In this document: positions 48,011-58,840 of the stretch, piece after piece
Layout: each line of letters starts with the position of its first letter
Numbering within the stretch: the stretch's first letter is position 1
Origin: Micropterus salmoides
Taxonomy: Eukaryota; Chordata; Actinopteri; Centrarchiformes; Centrarchidae
Length of the DNA: 64,000 nt
Assembly (NCBI RefSeq): GCF_014851395.1
Contig: NW_024040040.1
Coordinates: 24,781,000-24,844,999 of the forward strand
Reading direction: 5' to 3'
Translations under genes and position numbers: made by a program
The notes under the pieces: model-generated
What the model was told of the DNA's origin: nothing
Seen by the model: the letters and a program-made list of their open reading frames with translations, nothing else
Databases searched by the model: none

Positions 48011-49096
48011 TATGCCAAGTGGAAAATATGTAAATTGTCAGTATTTTTCAACCTGGACCCTATTTTACCATGTTTTTCCCCCCCAGTTAAGTTAAGTCAC
48101 TAATGTGGACAACAGTTTTTGAAATCAGTCCACAGGCTGCAGCCACTTACACTAATAATTCAATCAAACTTGCCAAAAAAATGTTAAGATTAGTCATAGT
48201 GTACTAAACATTTCTATTTATTGGTAAAATGTTTAGCAAGGAAAGCCACCTGTTTGTTCCCTGTTTCTCCTCTGTGGTTTGCGCTTCTCTGTTTAGACCC
48301 AGAATTGCAGTGCAATTTTGTGTGCCTGCTGATTAAGAATGTGTCTGAAATGCATTTTAACAGTTTAGATATTGTGTAGACAAGGTGTTAATCGAATAGC
48401 ATAATAAATGTAATATGTAATATAATATGTATATATATGTAAAATGTAATAATACATTTTTTGCTCTATAGCATATTATGGAAAGCACAAAGTCTGACCC
48501 CAGGCGTAAAAACTGAATTGGTGCTTTTTACTGGATTTACAATGTAGCACAGTTAAATGCGTCCACTCGCACTAAATCCTCCAGCAAGTGTCTGGCTCCC
48601 TGTGTATCCTGGCTTTCCTAGCGCTGACATTGTGAACTACATGCTGGTTCTGTCCTTCCCGTACCACTAACCCGAGTTTGTTAGGGCGAAGAAGTCGTGT
48701 GTGTTTGGCAGCAGCGAAACAGAATTGCAATCCTTGGGCAATTGCAACGTCTTTGTAAATAGTAAATGGACTGCATTTTCTGGGCCTTTCTAGGTATTTA
48801 ATTTTTATTCAGTTAGAAACTCCTGGACTTATGGTGTGAAAGTGTGTAAATAATGTCAATTGTGTGTCTTTCACCTGATGAGAAATCTCATCACATTTTA
48901 ATCTCGTCACGTCCCTATTAATTACTATGAAACTACAAAATTCTAATTGGAATTAGTAATTTTCAATAAAACTCAAGTGATGAAAAAGGTCTGCAAAATA
49001 TAACCCATAAAGACACTGTTAAAGTGCATACCATACTAGCTGTCTACAGAAGAAAAATAAACAAAAATATAATATGACAATAAAAACTATAACCAC

Positions 49097-50090
49097 CTTC
49101 AATTTCATCAAGAGATTGTCCTTGAAGCTCATGTAACTTTCCCTTTTCAAGTGCAAGAAGCAACTTGGAGATCTTTGCACTTTGTATGGTGGGCTCAGAC
49201 AGCCGGTAGAATTGTCTATGCACTGTTATATCATGTCCCAAGAAATCAGCAAGCTGATCTATTTCATTGTTCTTTAAGTTTAAGATTTGGGAAGGGGTTG
49301 CTATTTCTTTGCGCAATTGAGTAGATCGTAAATAATCAGGCTTCTTCGCACCACATTCATCAGCAAACCTTCTGAGACTTTGATGTCCTCAGTAGTAAGT
49401 CAGACACTTTGGTACAGCAAATAAGTACTCGTTTTTGTCTGGCACGCCACATTCCCTTCTCTTCTCAATCATCAGATTGAGTGCCATCACCATTTCAGGT
49501 GTTAGTAGCACTGCTACCTTTCTCTCCCTTTTTCCTCTCAGTTCAACTCGCTGAAAATAGCTGCAAAGCTTCTGTTCATATTCTGACAGCCCCATTGCTT
49601 CATGGGTGTTTGAGCAAACTCGTTCCAAAAAATTCCTCAGTTTCATCTTTGAGACCTCACCAACACGTCTTCTGTTGAAGAGGACTATGGAATAGTTCTG
49701 CGCTGTTGCATCCTCCTTCAGTGCTGCGGTTGCTGAGTCTGCATGTTTGTCAAGATACTTGTGAAGTTTTGTGATGTCCTCAGTGAGTGGTAGTTTGGTT
49801 GGTTTGTTATATTTCAAATCACTAATGGTGCTCAAGGCAGTGTGTGATATGTATTCTGACCACTTTGACCAATAAAGCTTCTGGAATGCTTCTGAGGATT
49901 TAATTAGGTCCTCATCTCCAGCCATGAGAGCATGGCAATGAATAATGTCACTCACTTTTAACAGGGAGTGTCCGATTTTCAATGCAAGGCTTGCATTGCA
50001 TTGCAGGGACACACACATGCAAGACGGGATGACCCAGGTACTAATTTGGATTACCCCGTTTGAAAAGAGAGTAAACCAAATGCTTTCCAC
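49097..50090 (-). pseudogene. Tyrosine-recombinase-like catalytic exon, right copy
   Basis: Best copy of the catalytic exon: one frame of 331 codons from the acceptor at 50091 to the donor at 49096, interrupted only by TGA at 49389-49391 (after KCLTYY). Before the stop: FQKLYWSKWSEYISHTALS, LPLTEDITKLHKYLDKH, Arg-I (LFNRRRVGEV), Lys (RGKRERKVAVLL), PEMVMALNLMIEKRREC. After it: GHQSLRRFADECGAKKPDYL, Arg-II (STQLRKE), LGHD and the nucleophile Tyr (FYRL), KISKLLLALEKGKL. The stop is in both arms, so it predates their split. If the stop is truly fixed, the locus gives no full enzyme. Confidence 0.82.
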
Positions 50091-50233
50091 CTGTGTTCAA
50101 ACATGTATTTAGGCTACACAAACACTCCACTCACTTAACGAGGCTGGTGATGAGGTAAAAGAAATAGCCTGTGACTTGTTGTAAATGACAATAAAATTTG
50201 GCTCAATAAGGAAACAAACATGTGATAACAATA

Positions 50234-51839
50234 CAGTGGGGGAAATAAGTATTTGACCCCTTGCTGATTTTGCAGGTTTGCCCACTTACAAAGAATGCAA
50301 CAATCTACAATTTTAATCATATGTACATTCTAACAGTGAAAGACAGAATCCCAAAGAAAATTCCAGAAAATCACATCATATGAATTTATAAAAATTGATA
50401 ACCATCTGATGAGGAAAAACAAGTATATGACCCCCTACCAAACAGCAAGTATTCTGGCTCCTACAAGCCAGTTAGTCTTTCTTTAAGACACAGCCCCAAT
50501 CCCAACCAATTATCTACATCAAATACACCTGCCTCACCTCGTTACCTGTATAAAAGACACCTGTCAACACCCAAACAACCAGCATCCAACATCACCACCA
50601 TGGGCAAGACCAAAGAGCTTTCTACGGACATCAGGGACAAGATTGTTGATCTGCACAAGGCTGGGATGGGCTACAAGAGAATCGGAAAGCAACTTGGAGA
50701 GAAAAGATCAACTGTCGGTGCAGTTATCAGGAAATGGAAGAAGCACCACACCACCGCCAACCTCCCTCGGTCTGGGCCTCCACACAAGATCTCGCCTTGT
50801 GGGGTGTCCCTGATCATGCGAACGGTGAGGAATCATCCCAAAACCACAAGGGGGGAACTGATGAATCAACTGAAGGCAGCTGGGACCACAGTTACAAAAG
50901 AAACGGTTGGTAACACACTACGCCGTCATGGATTGAAATCCTGCAGCGCACGCAAGGTCCCCCTGCTCAAGAAGAAACATGTAAAGGCCCGCATGAAGTT
51001 CGCCATTCACCACCTGGACGACTCAGAAGAGGCCTGGAAGAAGGTGATGTGGTCAGATGAGACCAAAATAGAACTTTTTGGCCTCAACTCAACTCGTCGT
51101 GTTTGGAGGGCAAAGAACACCGAGTACAACCCAAAGAACACCATCCCCACTGTCAAGCATGGTGGTGGCAACATCATGCTTTGGGGGTGCTTTTCAGCCA
51201 AGGGGACGGGACAACTCCATCGTATTGAGGGGAGGATGGACGGGGCCATGTATCGTGGAATTCTGGACCAACATCTCCTTCCCTCAGTGAGAGAGCTGAA
51301 GATGGGTCGAGGATGGGTGTTTCAGCACGACAACGACCCTAAGCACACCGCCAAAGCAACAAAAGAGTGGTTGAAGAAGAAGCACATCAAGGTTCTGGAG
51401 TGGCCTAGCCAGTCTCCAGACCTGAATCCAATTGAAAATCTTTGGAGGGAGCTTAAAATTCGAGTTGCCAGGCGACAACCTCGGAACCTGAATGATTTGG
51501 AGGCTGTCTGCAGGGAGGAGTGGGCCAACATCCCTGCCGAAATGTGCACAAACCTTGTCACCAACTATAAAAACCGTTTGACATCTGTGCTGGCCAATAA
51601 TGGCTTTTCTACAAAATATTAACATGCTGTTTGTCCAGGGGGTCAAATACTTGTTTTTCCTCATCAGATGGTTATCAATTTTAATAAATTCATATGATGT
51701 GATTTTCTGGAATTTTCTTTGTGATTCTGTCTTTCACTGTTAGAATGTACATATGATTAAAATTATAGATCGTTGCATTCTTTGTAAGTGGGCAAACCTG
51801 CAAAATCAGCAAGGGGTCAAATACTTATTTCCCCCACTG
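50234..51839 (+). mobile_element. Tc1-like transposon, apparently complete
   Basis: 1606 bp with TA target duplications (50232-50233 and 51840-51841). The ~205-bp ITRs differ at only a handful of positions by eye. Each has outer (AAATAAGTATTTGACCCC) and inner (AACAAGTATTTGACCCCC) direct repeats; the inner one of the left ITR has one change (CAAGTATATGACC). It is antisense to and upstream of the recombinase-like exon. With the intact transposase this copy looks young, at least by sequence. Confidence 0.95.
50600..51622 (+). CDS. Tc1/mariner transposase, intact 340 aa
   Basis: Cuts and rejoins DNA at TA sites in the nucleus. Start ATG (CACCACCATGGGC, good Kozak context) and length 340 aa are usual for Tc1 transposases. 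Residues 1-50 form the first helix-turn-helix (IRDKIVDLHKAGMGYKRIGK, VIRKWKKHH); a second lies at about 85-120 (RGELMNQLKAAGTTVTKETV). The GRPR-type AT-hook is degenerate (LPRSGPPHKIS). A basic stretch (VPLLKKKHVKAR) may be the nuclear signal. The catalytic DD34E triad is complete: MWSDETKIELFG, QHDNDPKHTA and NPIENLW. A Gly-rich box (HGGGNIMLWGCFS) lies between the two Asp. No frameshift, unlike the left-arm copy. Activity is not shown. Confidence 0.96.
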   Translation: MGKTKELSTDIRDKIVDLHKAGMGYKRIGKQLGEKRSTVGAVIRKWKKHHTTANLPRSGPPHKISPCGVSLIMRTVRNHPKTTRGELMNQLKAAGTTVTKETVGNTLRRHGLKSCSARKVPLLKKKHVKARMKFAIHHLDDSEEAWKKVMWSDETKIELFGLNSTRRVWRAKNTEYNPKNTIPTVKHGGGNIMLWGCFSAKGTGQLHRIEGRMDGAMYRGILDQHLLPSVRELKMGRGWVFQHDNDPKHTAKATKEWLKKKHIKVLEWPSQSPDLNPIENLWRELKIRVARRQPRNLNDLEAVCREEWANIPAEMCTNLVTNYKNRLTSVLANNGFSTKY

Positions 51840-52121
51840 TATATGAGTATTTGCTCGACTGACGCATTGAAAACGGCATCAATTTAAATGTAATTTGTCC
51901 TCCTGTTCACCTTATTTATGAGAATAAATTTCAATACATGCAAGTATTAATTACTATGATTCCTGATTAAACTGTCCAAACATATTTGAGGTGTTCTTTT
52001 GCAGAAACGGATATCTCTTGGATATCGCTTGTGTTTATTATCCTCAATCATGGTTCTTTTTGTGCGCCGCAAATTATCTTAAATTATGTTTTTTTTATTG
52101 CGCACTTGTCTGATTATTTAA

Positions 52122-52566
52122 TAATGAATTACATTTATATAGCGCTTTATCATAGATACTCAAAGCACTTCACAGTGAAGTGGGGGGGACTCACCTCAAC
52201 CACCACCAATGTGTAGCACCCAACTGGGTGATGCACAGCAGCCATTTTAGCCCCAGAACGCTCACTACACCTCAGCTTGAGGCAGAGAGGGAGGGAAACA
52301 TTGAGTCAATTACTAAGGTGGATGATTAGATGGCCAGATGGTGAAAGCCAGGTTGGGAATTTTTGCCATGACACTGGGGAACCCCCTACTCTTTGCGACA
52401 AGTGCCATGGGATTTTTAATGACCACAGTGAGTCAGGACCTCGGTTTAACGTCTCATCCGAAGGACAGCATCTCCAACAGCACAGCGTCCCCATCACTGC
52501 ACTGGGGCATTGGGATCTTATTATTAGGACCAGAGGTAAGACTGCCCCCTACTTAGAAAGGCTTTA
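52122..52566 (-). mobile_element. SINE/LINE-tail repeat, right copy
   Basis: Reverse complement of 28450-28905, with the ATTTATATAGCGCTTT tail at its left end. Small differences from the left copy, including one extra G in a G run near 52185. Confidence 0.6.
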
Positions 52567-52659
52567 AGCCTATACTACTCAGAGGTAATATTTCGATTTA
52601 TTTTACACAGTATTCACGTATTCATTTCAGTTTCATCCTTCTGCCATGTGAGTTGCCGT

Positions 52660-52815
52660 TTCTCGCTTCTCTTTATGTGCGTACGCATGGTCAGAGTTTA
52701 CTTACAGGACCGTCAAGTTTGTTTTTTATAGATCACATCCTTTGCTTGGGAAGTGGCGTACGCATGTTTCCAGCCCTGTTTTGTACGTACGCACGGTTTA
52801 TAAATGAGACCCCAG
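52660..52815 (-). repeat. GCGTACGC-rich dispersed repeat, right copy
   Basis: Counterpart of 28206-28350: GTGCGTACGCATGGTCAGAG through GTACGTACGCACGGTTTATA. Confidence 0.75.
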
Positions 52816-53634
52816 AGGTGCAGGCTAGGTGTGTGTGAGTATGGGGAGAAAAGCATAGAAGCAGATTCAAGTAAATAAACACTAAACTAAGGTGGATAAT
52901 GAACTACAATAATCTACTATTAATACAAATATCCTACAATATACACCGCTAACGAGCCCACCCCCCACCGGTCTCCGCCGCAGGCACAGTTTTAATGAGA
53001 GCTCAACAGTCCGCGGTGTGTCGCGGCTCTGCCTCTCGGATCTGTGACACGAGACCGTGGACTTCTGTGTTGCGATTTCGGTCTCGGTTTCAAAACCGTC
53101 ACAGCCCTACTGTGCACATTTACATAACTTCATTGATTATTAAAATCTCCCGCTAAAACAATTGGTCAGGATGTTTAGTTATTCATCTTCTGTAATCTTC
53201 TACACATCTAAAGGTCTCACAAACAGTCCAGGTTCATACAGTGAAACAGTTTGGAGTAAAGCAGCCGTCCTTCTGATCTATCCATCAGAACATTTAAACT
53301 ATTTCAGAAGCTAAAACTTGAATTCTGTTTTCTATAGATTTATTCTCTGTCCTGTCATCTCACATTTATAACTATAGTTTTTTTGTTTTGCTGCTTGAAT
53401 GCCCCACGATATGGAAATGTTTAAAATGACTGACAGTAGCCTTTAAACATTAAAGCAAACTGTTAAAGAAAACACTCATACATCAGTAAAACACAATATA
53501 AAGAAACCAGTGTAGGGAAGCCAGTACTAACGGAAGGGGTTCCAGTTTAGGTTTAGGAAAATATAATACTTACCCATTGCTTTTGTCTTTTGTCTTAAAG
53601 CAGTATGTATGCCATACAGTGGTGCAAACTGTTT
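52816..53634. other. No gene recognised
   Basis: Counterpart of 27396-28205; non-coding. Several single-base and small indel differences between arms cluster near 52855-52940. Confidence 0.4.
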
Positions 53635-53887
53635 AGTTCTGTATTTATTTCTGACTGTTTCAGGATTGGTCCTCCATAGCGGGGTGGGAGAGTTATCAAG
53701 CACGTAAAGTTTGGTTCAGATGTGAGCATGTACACTGAAGCTACAACAACTTCCTGTGTCATGGCGAAGACTTGATCTTTGACGCCACGCCACGGACACG
53801 CCCATTGACGAAAACTCGCAAATAGCACAACTTTTCATCTTCAATGCCTTTAGAAGGCACAGCAGAAATTTGAAGTCGGTCGGACTA

Positions 53888-53890
<3 letters not shown>
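53635..53890 (+). mobile_element. Partial array-element unit
   Basis: Plus-strand counterpart of 27140-27395, running from the insert's end through GGTGGGAGAGTTATC to GGTCGGACTAAAT, then an AT microsatellite (53890-53920) and one hairpin-tail unit (53919-53966). It lacks the CTCF-like site. Confidence 0.85.
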
Positions 53891-53922
<32 letters not shown>

Positions 53923-53967
53923 AGCAATTTCAATAGGGACCTCGCACGGTCGTGCTCGGGACCTAAA

Positions 53968-55283
53968 TATCACATGGTCATAAGTATTCAGACCCTTTGC
54001 TGTGACACTCATATTTAACTCAGGTGCTGTCTATTTATTTGTCTATATGAGGTCAAAGGAACTGCCTGAAGAGCTCAGAGACAGAATTGTGGCAAGGTAC
54101 AGATCTGGCCAAGGTTACAAAAAAATTTCTGCTGCACTTAAGGTTCCTAAGAGCACAGTGGCCTCCATAATCCTCAAATGGAAGACGTTTGGGACAACCA
54201 GAACCCTTCCTAGAGCTGGCCGTCCGGCCAAACTGAGCTATCGGGGGAGAAGAGCCCTGGTGAGAGAGGTAAAGAAGAACCCAAAGGTCACTGTGGCTGA
54301 GCTCCAGAGATGCAGTCGGGAGATGGGAGAAAGTTGTAGTAAGTCAACCATCACTGCAGCAATCCACCAGTCGGGGCTTTATGGCAGAGTGGCCCGACGG
54401 AAGCCTCTCCTCAGTGCAAGACACATGAAAGCCCCATGGAGTTTGCTAAAAAACACCTGAAGGACTCCAAGATGGTGATAAATAAGATCCTCTGGTCTGA
54501 TGAGACCAAGATAGAACTTTTTGGCCTTAATTCTAAGCGGTATGTGTGGAGAAAACCAGGCACTGCTCATCACCTGTCCAATACAGTCTCAACAGTGAAG
54601 CATGGTGGTGGCAGCATCATGCTGTGGGGGTGTTTTTCAGCTGCAGGGACAGGACGACTGGTTGCAATCGAGGGAAAGATGAATGCGGCCAAGTACAGGG
54701 ATATCCTGGACGAAAACCTTTTCCAGAGTGCTCTGGACCTCAGACTGGGCCGAAGGTTTACCTTCCAACAAGACAATGACCCTAAGCACACCGCTAAAAT
54801 AACGAAGGAGTGGCTTCACAACAACTCCGTGGCTGTTCTTGAATGGCCCAGCCAGAGCCCTGACTTAAACCCAATTGAGCATCTCTGGAGAGACCTGAAA
54901 ATGGCTGTCCACCAACGTTTACCATCCAACCTGACAGAACTGGAGAGGATCTGCAAGGAGGAATGGCAGAGGATACCCAAATCCAGATGTGAAAAACTTG
55001 TTGCATCTTTCCCAAAACGACTCATGGCTGTATTAGATCAAAAGGGTGCTTCTACTAAATACTGAGCAAAGGGTCTGAATACTTATGACCATGTGATATT
55101 TCAGTTTTTCTTTTTTAATAAATTTGCAAAAATTTCTACATTTCTGTTTTTTTTCTGTCAAGATGGGGTGCTGAGTGTACATTACTGAGAAATAAAATGA
55201 ACTTTTTTGATTTTTGGAAAATGGCTGCAATGAAACAAAGAGTGACAAATTTAAAGGGGTCTGAATACTTTCCGTACCCACTG
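53968..55283 (+). mobile_element. Second Tc1-like element, 5' ITR truncated
   Basis: The 3' ITR is complete: read inward from 55283 it starts CAGTGGGTACGGAAAG and has outer (AAGTATTCAGACCCC) and inner (ATAAGTATTCAGACCC) direct repeats. The 5' side starts only at TATCACATGGTCATAAG, the inner end of the ITR, so the outer ~180 bp is missing. It sits inside the hairpin-tail minisatellite. The 3' end runs into a TA repeat. It could not be mobilised normally. Confidence 0.9.
54047..55065 (+). pseudogene. Tc1 transposase, one-base deletion
   Basis: ATG at 54047 (MRSKELPEELRDRIV), helix-turn-helix region with YRSGQGYKKISAALKVPKST, AGRPAK in place of the AT-hook, and a second HTH (CSKSTITAAIHQSGLYGR). 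One base is missing near 54435 (KAP in place of KARMEFAKK), shifting the frame; the catalytic part continues to 55065 with WSDETKIELFG, QQDNDPKHTA and NPIEHLW. The triad is intact but the product is not. Confidence 0.93.
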
Positions 55284-55298
55284 TATATATATATATAT

Positions 55299-55655
55299 AA
55301 TCTTATCAAATTCAATAGGGACCTCACACGGTCGTGCTCAGGCCCTAAAAAAAAATATAATCTTAGCAAATTCAATAGGGACCTCACACGGTCGTGCTCG
55401 GGCCCTAAATATAATCTTAGCAAATTCAATAGGGACCTCGCACGGTCGTGCTCGGGCCCTAAATATAATCTTAGCAAATTCAATAGGGACCTCACACGGT
55501 CGTGCTCGGGCCCTAAAAAAAAAAAAAAAAAAAAAAAATAAAAATCTTAGCAAATTCAATAGGGACCTCACACGGTTGTGCTCAGGCCCTAATAATAATA
55601 ATAATCTTAGCAAATTCAATAGGGACCTCACACGGTCGTGCTCGGGCCCTAATTA
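55299..55655 (+). repeat. Hairpin-tail minisatellite, 6 units
   Basis: Six tandem copies, 52-78 bp each, of TTAGCAAATTCAATAGGGAC plus CTCACACGGTCGTGCTCGGGCCCTAA-type sequence, with variable A runs or TAA runs between. The 28-bp core GGGACCT...GGGCCC folds on itself with 10 of 14 pairs. It matches the 3' tail of the array element. Confidence 0.9.
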
Positions 55656-57473
55656 TGTTATAACCTACTGTCTTGTAAAACAATATAAGCTGGATCTAGA
55701 GATCCAATGTAATTACACAATGTGGCCTTTTTCATAGCCCTCTGTGAATTACAGCTATTTAATTTTCAAACTGCAGAGGCATTTTAAATATAGACAGGAT
55801 GCAACAGATGCATTTATCCATTGAAAGAAATGTGCAGCACATAGTTTATTTTACATATGTTGACTGTAAACATTTATGACAAGCCAGGCTTACATAGACC
55901 TGGATGTATTGGATTTAACAAAACCAGCACCTTAAAGACAGTTTTGTTGCCAACAGACGTTTCTGACATGTAGCCTAAATGTGTTTATTCTGTGTAAGAA
56001 TTAATTTAATAGTAACAAACTGGATAAAGCCATAACGTTCTTAAAATAACTCCAGCACAGAGAAAGCAACAAAAAAGAAATCCACAGCTTGGAAGGTTAT
56101 TAACACATTTCCAGCGACAAGAGCTGCAAATCAGCTGCAGGACTCATGTCTGTGTTGTGCCTAAGCTTAATTACCTGCAACAACAACTCTGGACCCAGTA
56201 TTTAGTGTAACTCCATCAGCTGTTGGCTGTAAACACACCGCTGCACACTGGCAGCTATTTCCAATACATTTAATACCAACGTACGATCTTAGCAAGCATG
56301 TAAGGAGCCTAGCTAATAAGGAGAGCTAAGTTAATGTTAGAACGCAGCTGGGCTTTCCAGGCTAGCACGCTGTGTATATAGCTGGTAACATCTACACGCA
56401 CATTCAATTTGTTATTAAGCAACTCAAAATAACACAGCACATGCTATTTTACAATAAGGAACAGTTAAATGCTGCTCACTTACAATACAACAAATACAAC
56501 TTTTTCTGATACCAGAGAACATAACACAGTAGCCTAACCTTCAATAACACTGCATGGAAACATCCCACAGCCTTTGAATTCTTTACAGTTTGTAGAGCAG
56601 ATTTTTATAGCACTTTAATACTTGGGAAAACTTTACAGATTTGCCTGCTTTCATATGTTGTAACATTACTGCTAGCTTGATGGATCGTCTGAGCTAAAAA
56701 TAACCGCCGAACATGAGACAATGTAAGTTCACACATTGTGTATAAATAATGATGTATAAACATGCAGCATTAAAGACTGAATCACACTAAAATTCTACAA
56801 TGTATTATGCTAACTTACCTTTCAACAGGGAGGTTTTGTGAGACATCTGAGCTTCTGTGTTACGTTGCGCTGCGCCCTGGAACCTCTATACCTGATAAGG
56901 TGCAACGCAATCTATCACCGCGGTAACCTGTATGCCTCAGGTATACAGGTTCCCGGGCCGACTGCAACCTAACAAAACCTAATGATCAATTTATGCAGTT
57001 ATTGTGTATGATTTCCCTTTGAATCTTCCCGTTTCTCCTTAAAAAATGGGAATATAATCGCAGAAGACATACTTTGATGGCTTATCAACATTAACAGGAT
57101 TTCTGGATTGCTAGAAATCATTCTATTCTATAGGCAGCGCCATCTTGGCTGACTTCAGCAGCTAGTGATATGTAGCTAACGTTTATTACTTTAATAATCC
57201 CAAGGCTAACTTATTGCACTACAGTTGCAATAAACTTGGGACCGGGTGTGACAACAACAATCAAATGAACAAAGTAAAACCCCAAAAAATAATAAATAAA
57301 CCTACCCATTCATCACAGGAAGATGATGGTGAAGCTCTCATTCTTGCGATTCATGCAGTCGCGGGGGAACCATCTCATGGAAGGCATGTCTCATTAGCTG
57401 AAATTTTACACACTTCCGCAAGTGTATATCGACAGCAAAACCACATAACTAGCCCTAAATAGAGAGCAAACAT
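55656..57473. other. No gene recognised
   Basis: Low-GC sequence without repeats I can name. 57200-57460 has an open frame after a possible acceptor (ATTCATCACAG), EDDGEALILAIHAVAG and onward, but nothing else supports an exon. Confidence 0.4.
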
Positions 57474-57523
57474 CCCCCCCCCCCCCCCCCTTGAGGTAGT
57501 TTACAACCAAATCCTTGCGGGGA

Positions 57524-57570
<47 letters not shown>
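57474..57570. repeat. Poly-C and CA microsatellites
   Basis: 17 C at 57474-57490 and a (CA)n run at 57526-57570. The valine/cysteine ORF here is an artefact of the CA repeat. Confidence 0.97.
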
Positions 57571-57573
<3 letters not shown>

Positions 57574-57619
57574 CTGCCAGATGCCCATCCTAAGAGATGA
57601 AGGGACATCCTTAAAGGAA

Positions 57620-58020
57620 CTAACTATTCCTTCTTGTGAGCCAGGTCTGAATTAAAGGACAATTGGCTATCTAACCAATAAGAAATCCAGCTTACCTATA
57701 AGCCACAACTCCAGATAACTCAAAAACAGGTTTAATGCTTCGCCCAAAACACACAAGCGAAGGTACAAAAGACACTAGGCAGGAATCAATATCCAAATAC
57801 CGAAGTAAAGGTCAAACACACTTATAGGGAAAACTCTGGAAAACAGCACTCTGTCACTGGGGAACAAGACGACCAGCACAGACAATAGGGAGGAGTGGGT
57901 TTATATACACTAAGACGGGAGACAATGAGACACAGATTGAGCACATTAGGGCGGGGATAGGCAATCACACAAGTTGGGAGGGCAGAAAAAGGCTTGAAAT
58001 GAGACACAAGATAAGTAACT
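57620..58020. repeat. Probable dispersed repeat
   Basis: AACAGGTTTAATGCTTCGCC and GGCTTGAAATGAGACACAAG resemble ends of repeats common in fish, from memory. No coding content; class unknown. Confidence 0.3.
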
Positions 58021-58059
58021 CACGCAAAACAGAAAGTAGAAACAAATAATTATACTGAT

Positions 58060-58150
58060 GCCGCGTTCAAGACCAGTCGGAACTGGGATATTTCCCAGTT
58101 GAAACTTCTGACTTCCAACCTCGAAGCGTTCCAGGTGCATGGTGGTGCAT
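58060..58150. repeat. Dispersed repeat with short hairpin
   Basis: GCCGCGTTCAAGACCAGTCG followed by AACTGGGATATTTCCCAGTT, a perfect 7-bp stem with a 6-nt loop, and TTCTGACTTCCAACC. Probably the end of a non-autonomous DNA element. Confidence 0.4.
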
Positions 58151-58801
58151 GACGCCGAAAGTGAACGAAAACCGGGGCTTACCGTGAAAAAGTGTACACA
58201 CAGTTGCACCCTCAGCAGTGTTTTAGGTGTTAATTAAAAGGATGGCAGTTTAACTGCAACAACTGACATAAATAGCCTATAGCCTACTTTACTAGTTCTG
58301 TGTACCCCTGCATCAGTTGGTAACCCTCAAGTCAGTCAATTTTGTAGGTTATACTTCCTAATGTTTTGGCATTTTAACAATAACTTTTATGCAGAGAAGA
58401 CGACTTTATGAGATTCTTTATTGTAGCCAGCTACCTAATAGGCCTAACATATTTCTACATCAATGTACAGGTTTTACTATATGACCGTAGCCTATGTATT
58501 ATTTTAATTTAAATACGAGCAAATATACTTTTTGTTGCCTTTTAGTTTATGGTTTACCATTTACAATGTGTGCATCCATGGGTGCTGACATTGTTTTGTG
58601 ACGTAATTCAGCTGCTACTTGTGAAGTCGGGGTACATATTTTTTCTCAGAGTTCACAAGTAGGAAAAAGTAGTAAAAGCTCTCAAGAAACTCGACATAAA
58701 GCATTGCTGCAAAAAAACGTTCTTAGAAACGCTTTTAGTTTGGAGGCAAGACACTTCAATCTATTTCATTATTTTATATTTTTCTGCTATCAAAGCAATC
58801 T

Positions 58802-58835
58802 GACCCGCGGGCCGCCTATTGCCGACCACTGCTTT
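58802..58835 (-). mobile_element. hAT-type terminal motif
   Basis: Minus strand CAGTGGTCGGCAATAGGCGG then CCCGCGGG: the start of a hAT-superfamily element. No transposase or second end identified. Confidence 0.5.
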
Positions 58836-58840
58836 AAACA

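Larger units (their letters stand above)
43289..54402 (-). repeat. Right arm of large inverted repeat
   Basis: Reverse complement of 26420-37718. It carries the less damaged version of most genes: an intact Tc1 transposase and an unshifted recombinase-like exon. Beyond 54402 the Tc1 element simply continues, so the match ends only because the other contig ends. Confidence 0.93.

Noticed and set aside
26420..54402. Sex-chromosome-like gene-conversion palindrome
   Set aside because: Not preferred: the arms differ by several indels and end exactly at assembly gaps, so an unmerged allele explains the data with fewer assumptions. It is not excluded.
57406..57588. Cys/Val repeat ORF on the minus strand
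   Set aside because: Translation of the CA microsatellite.
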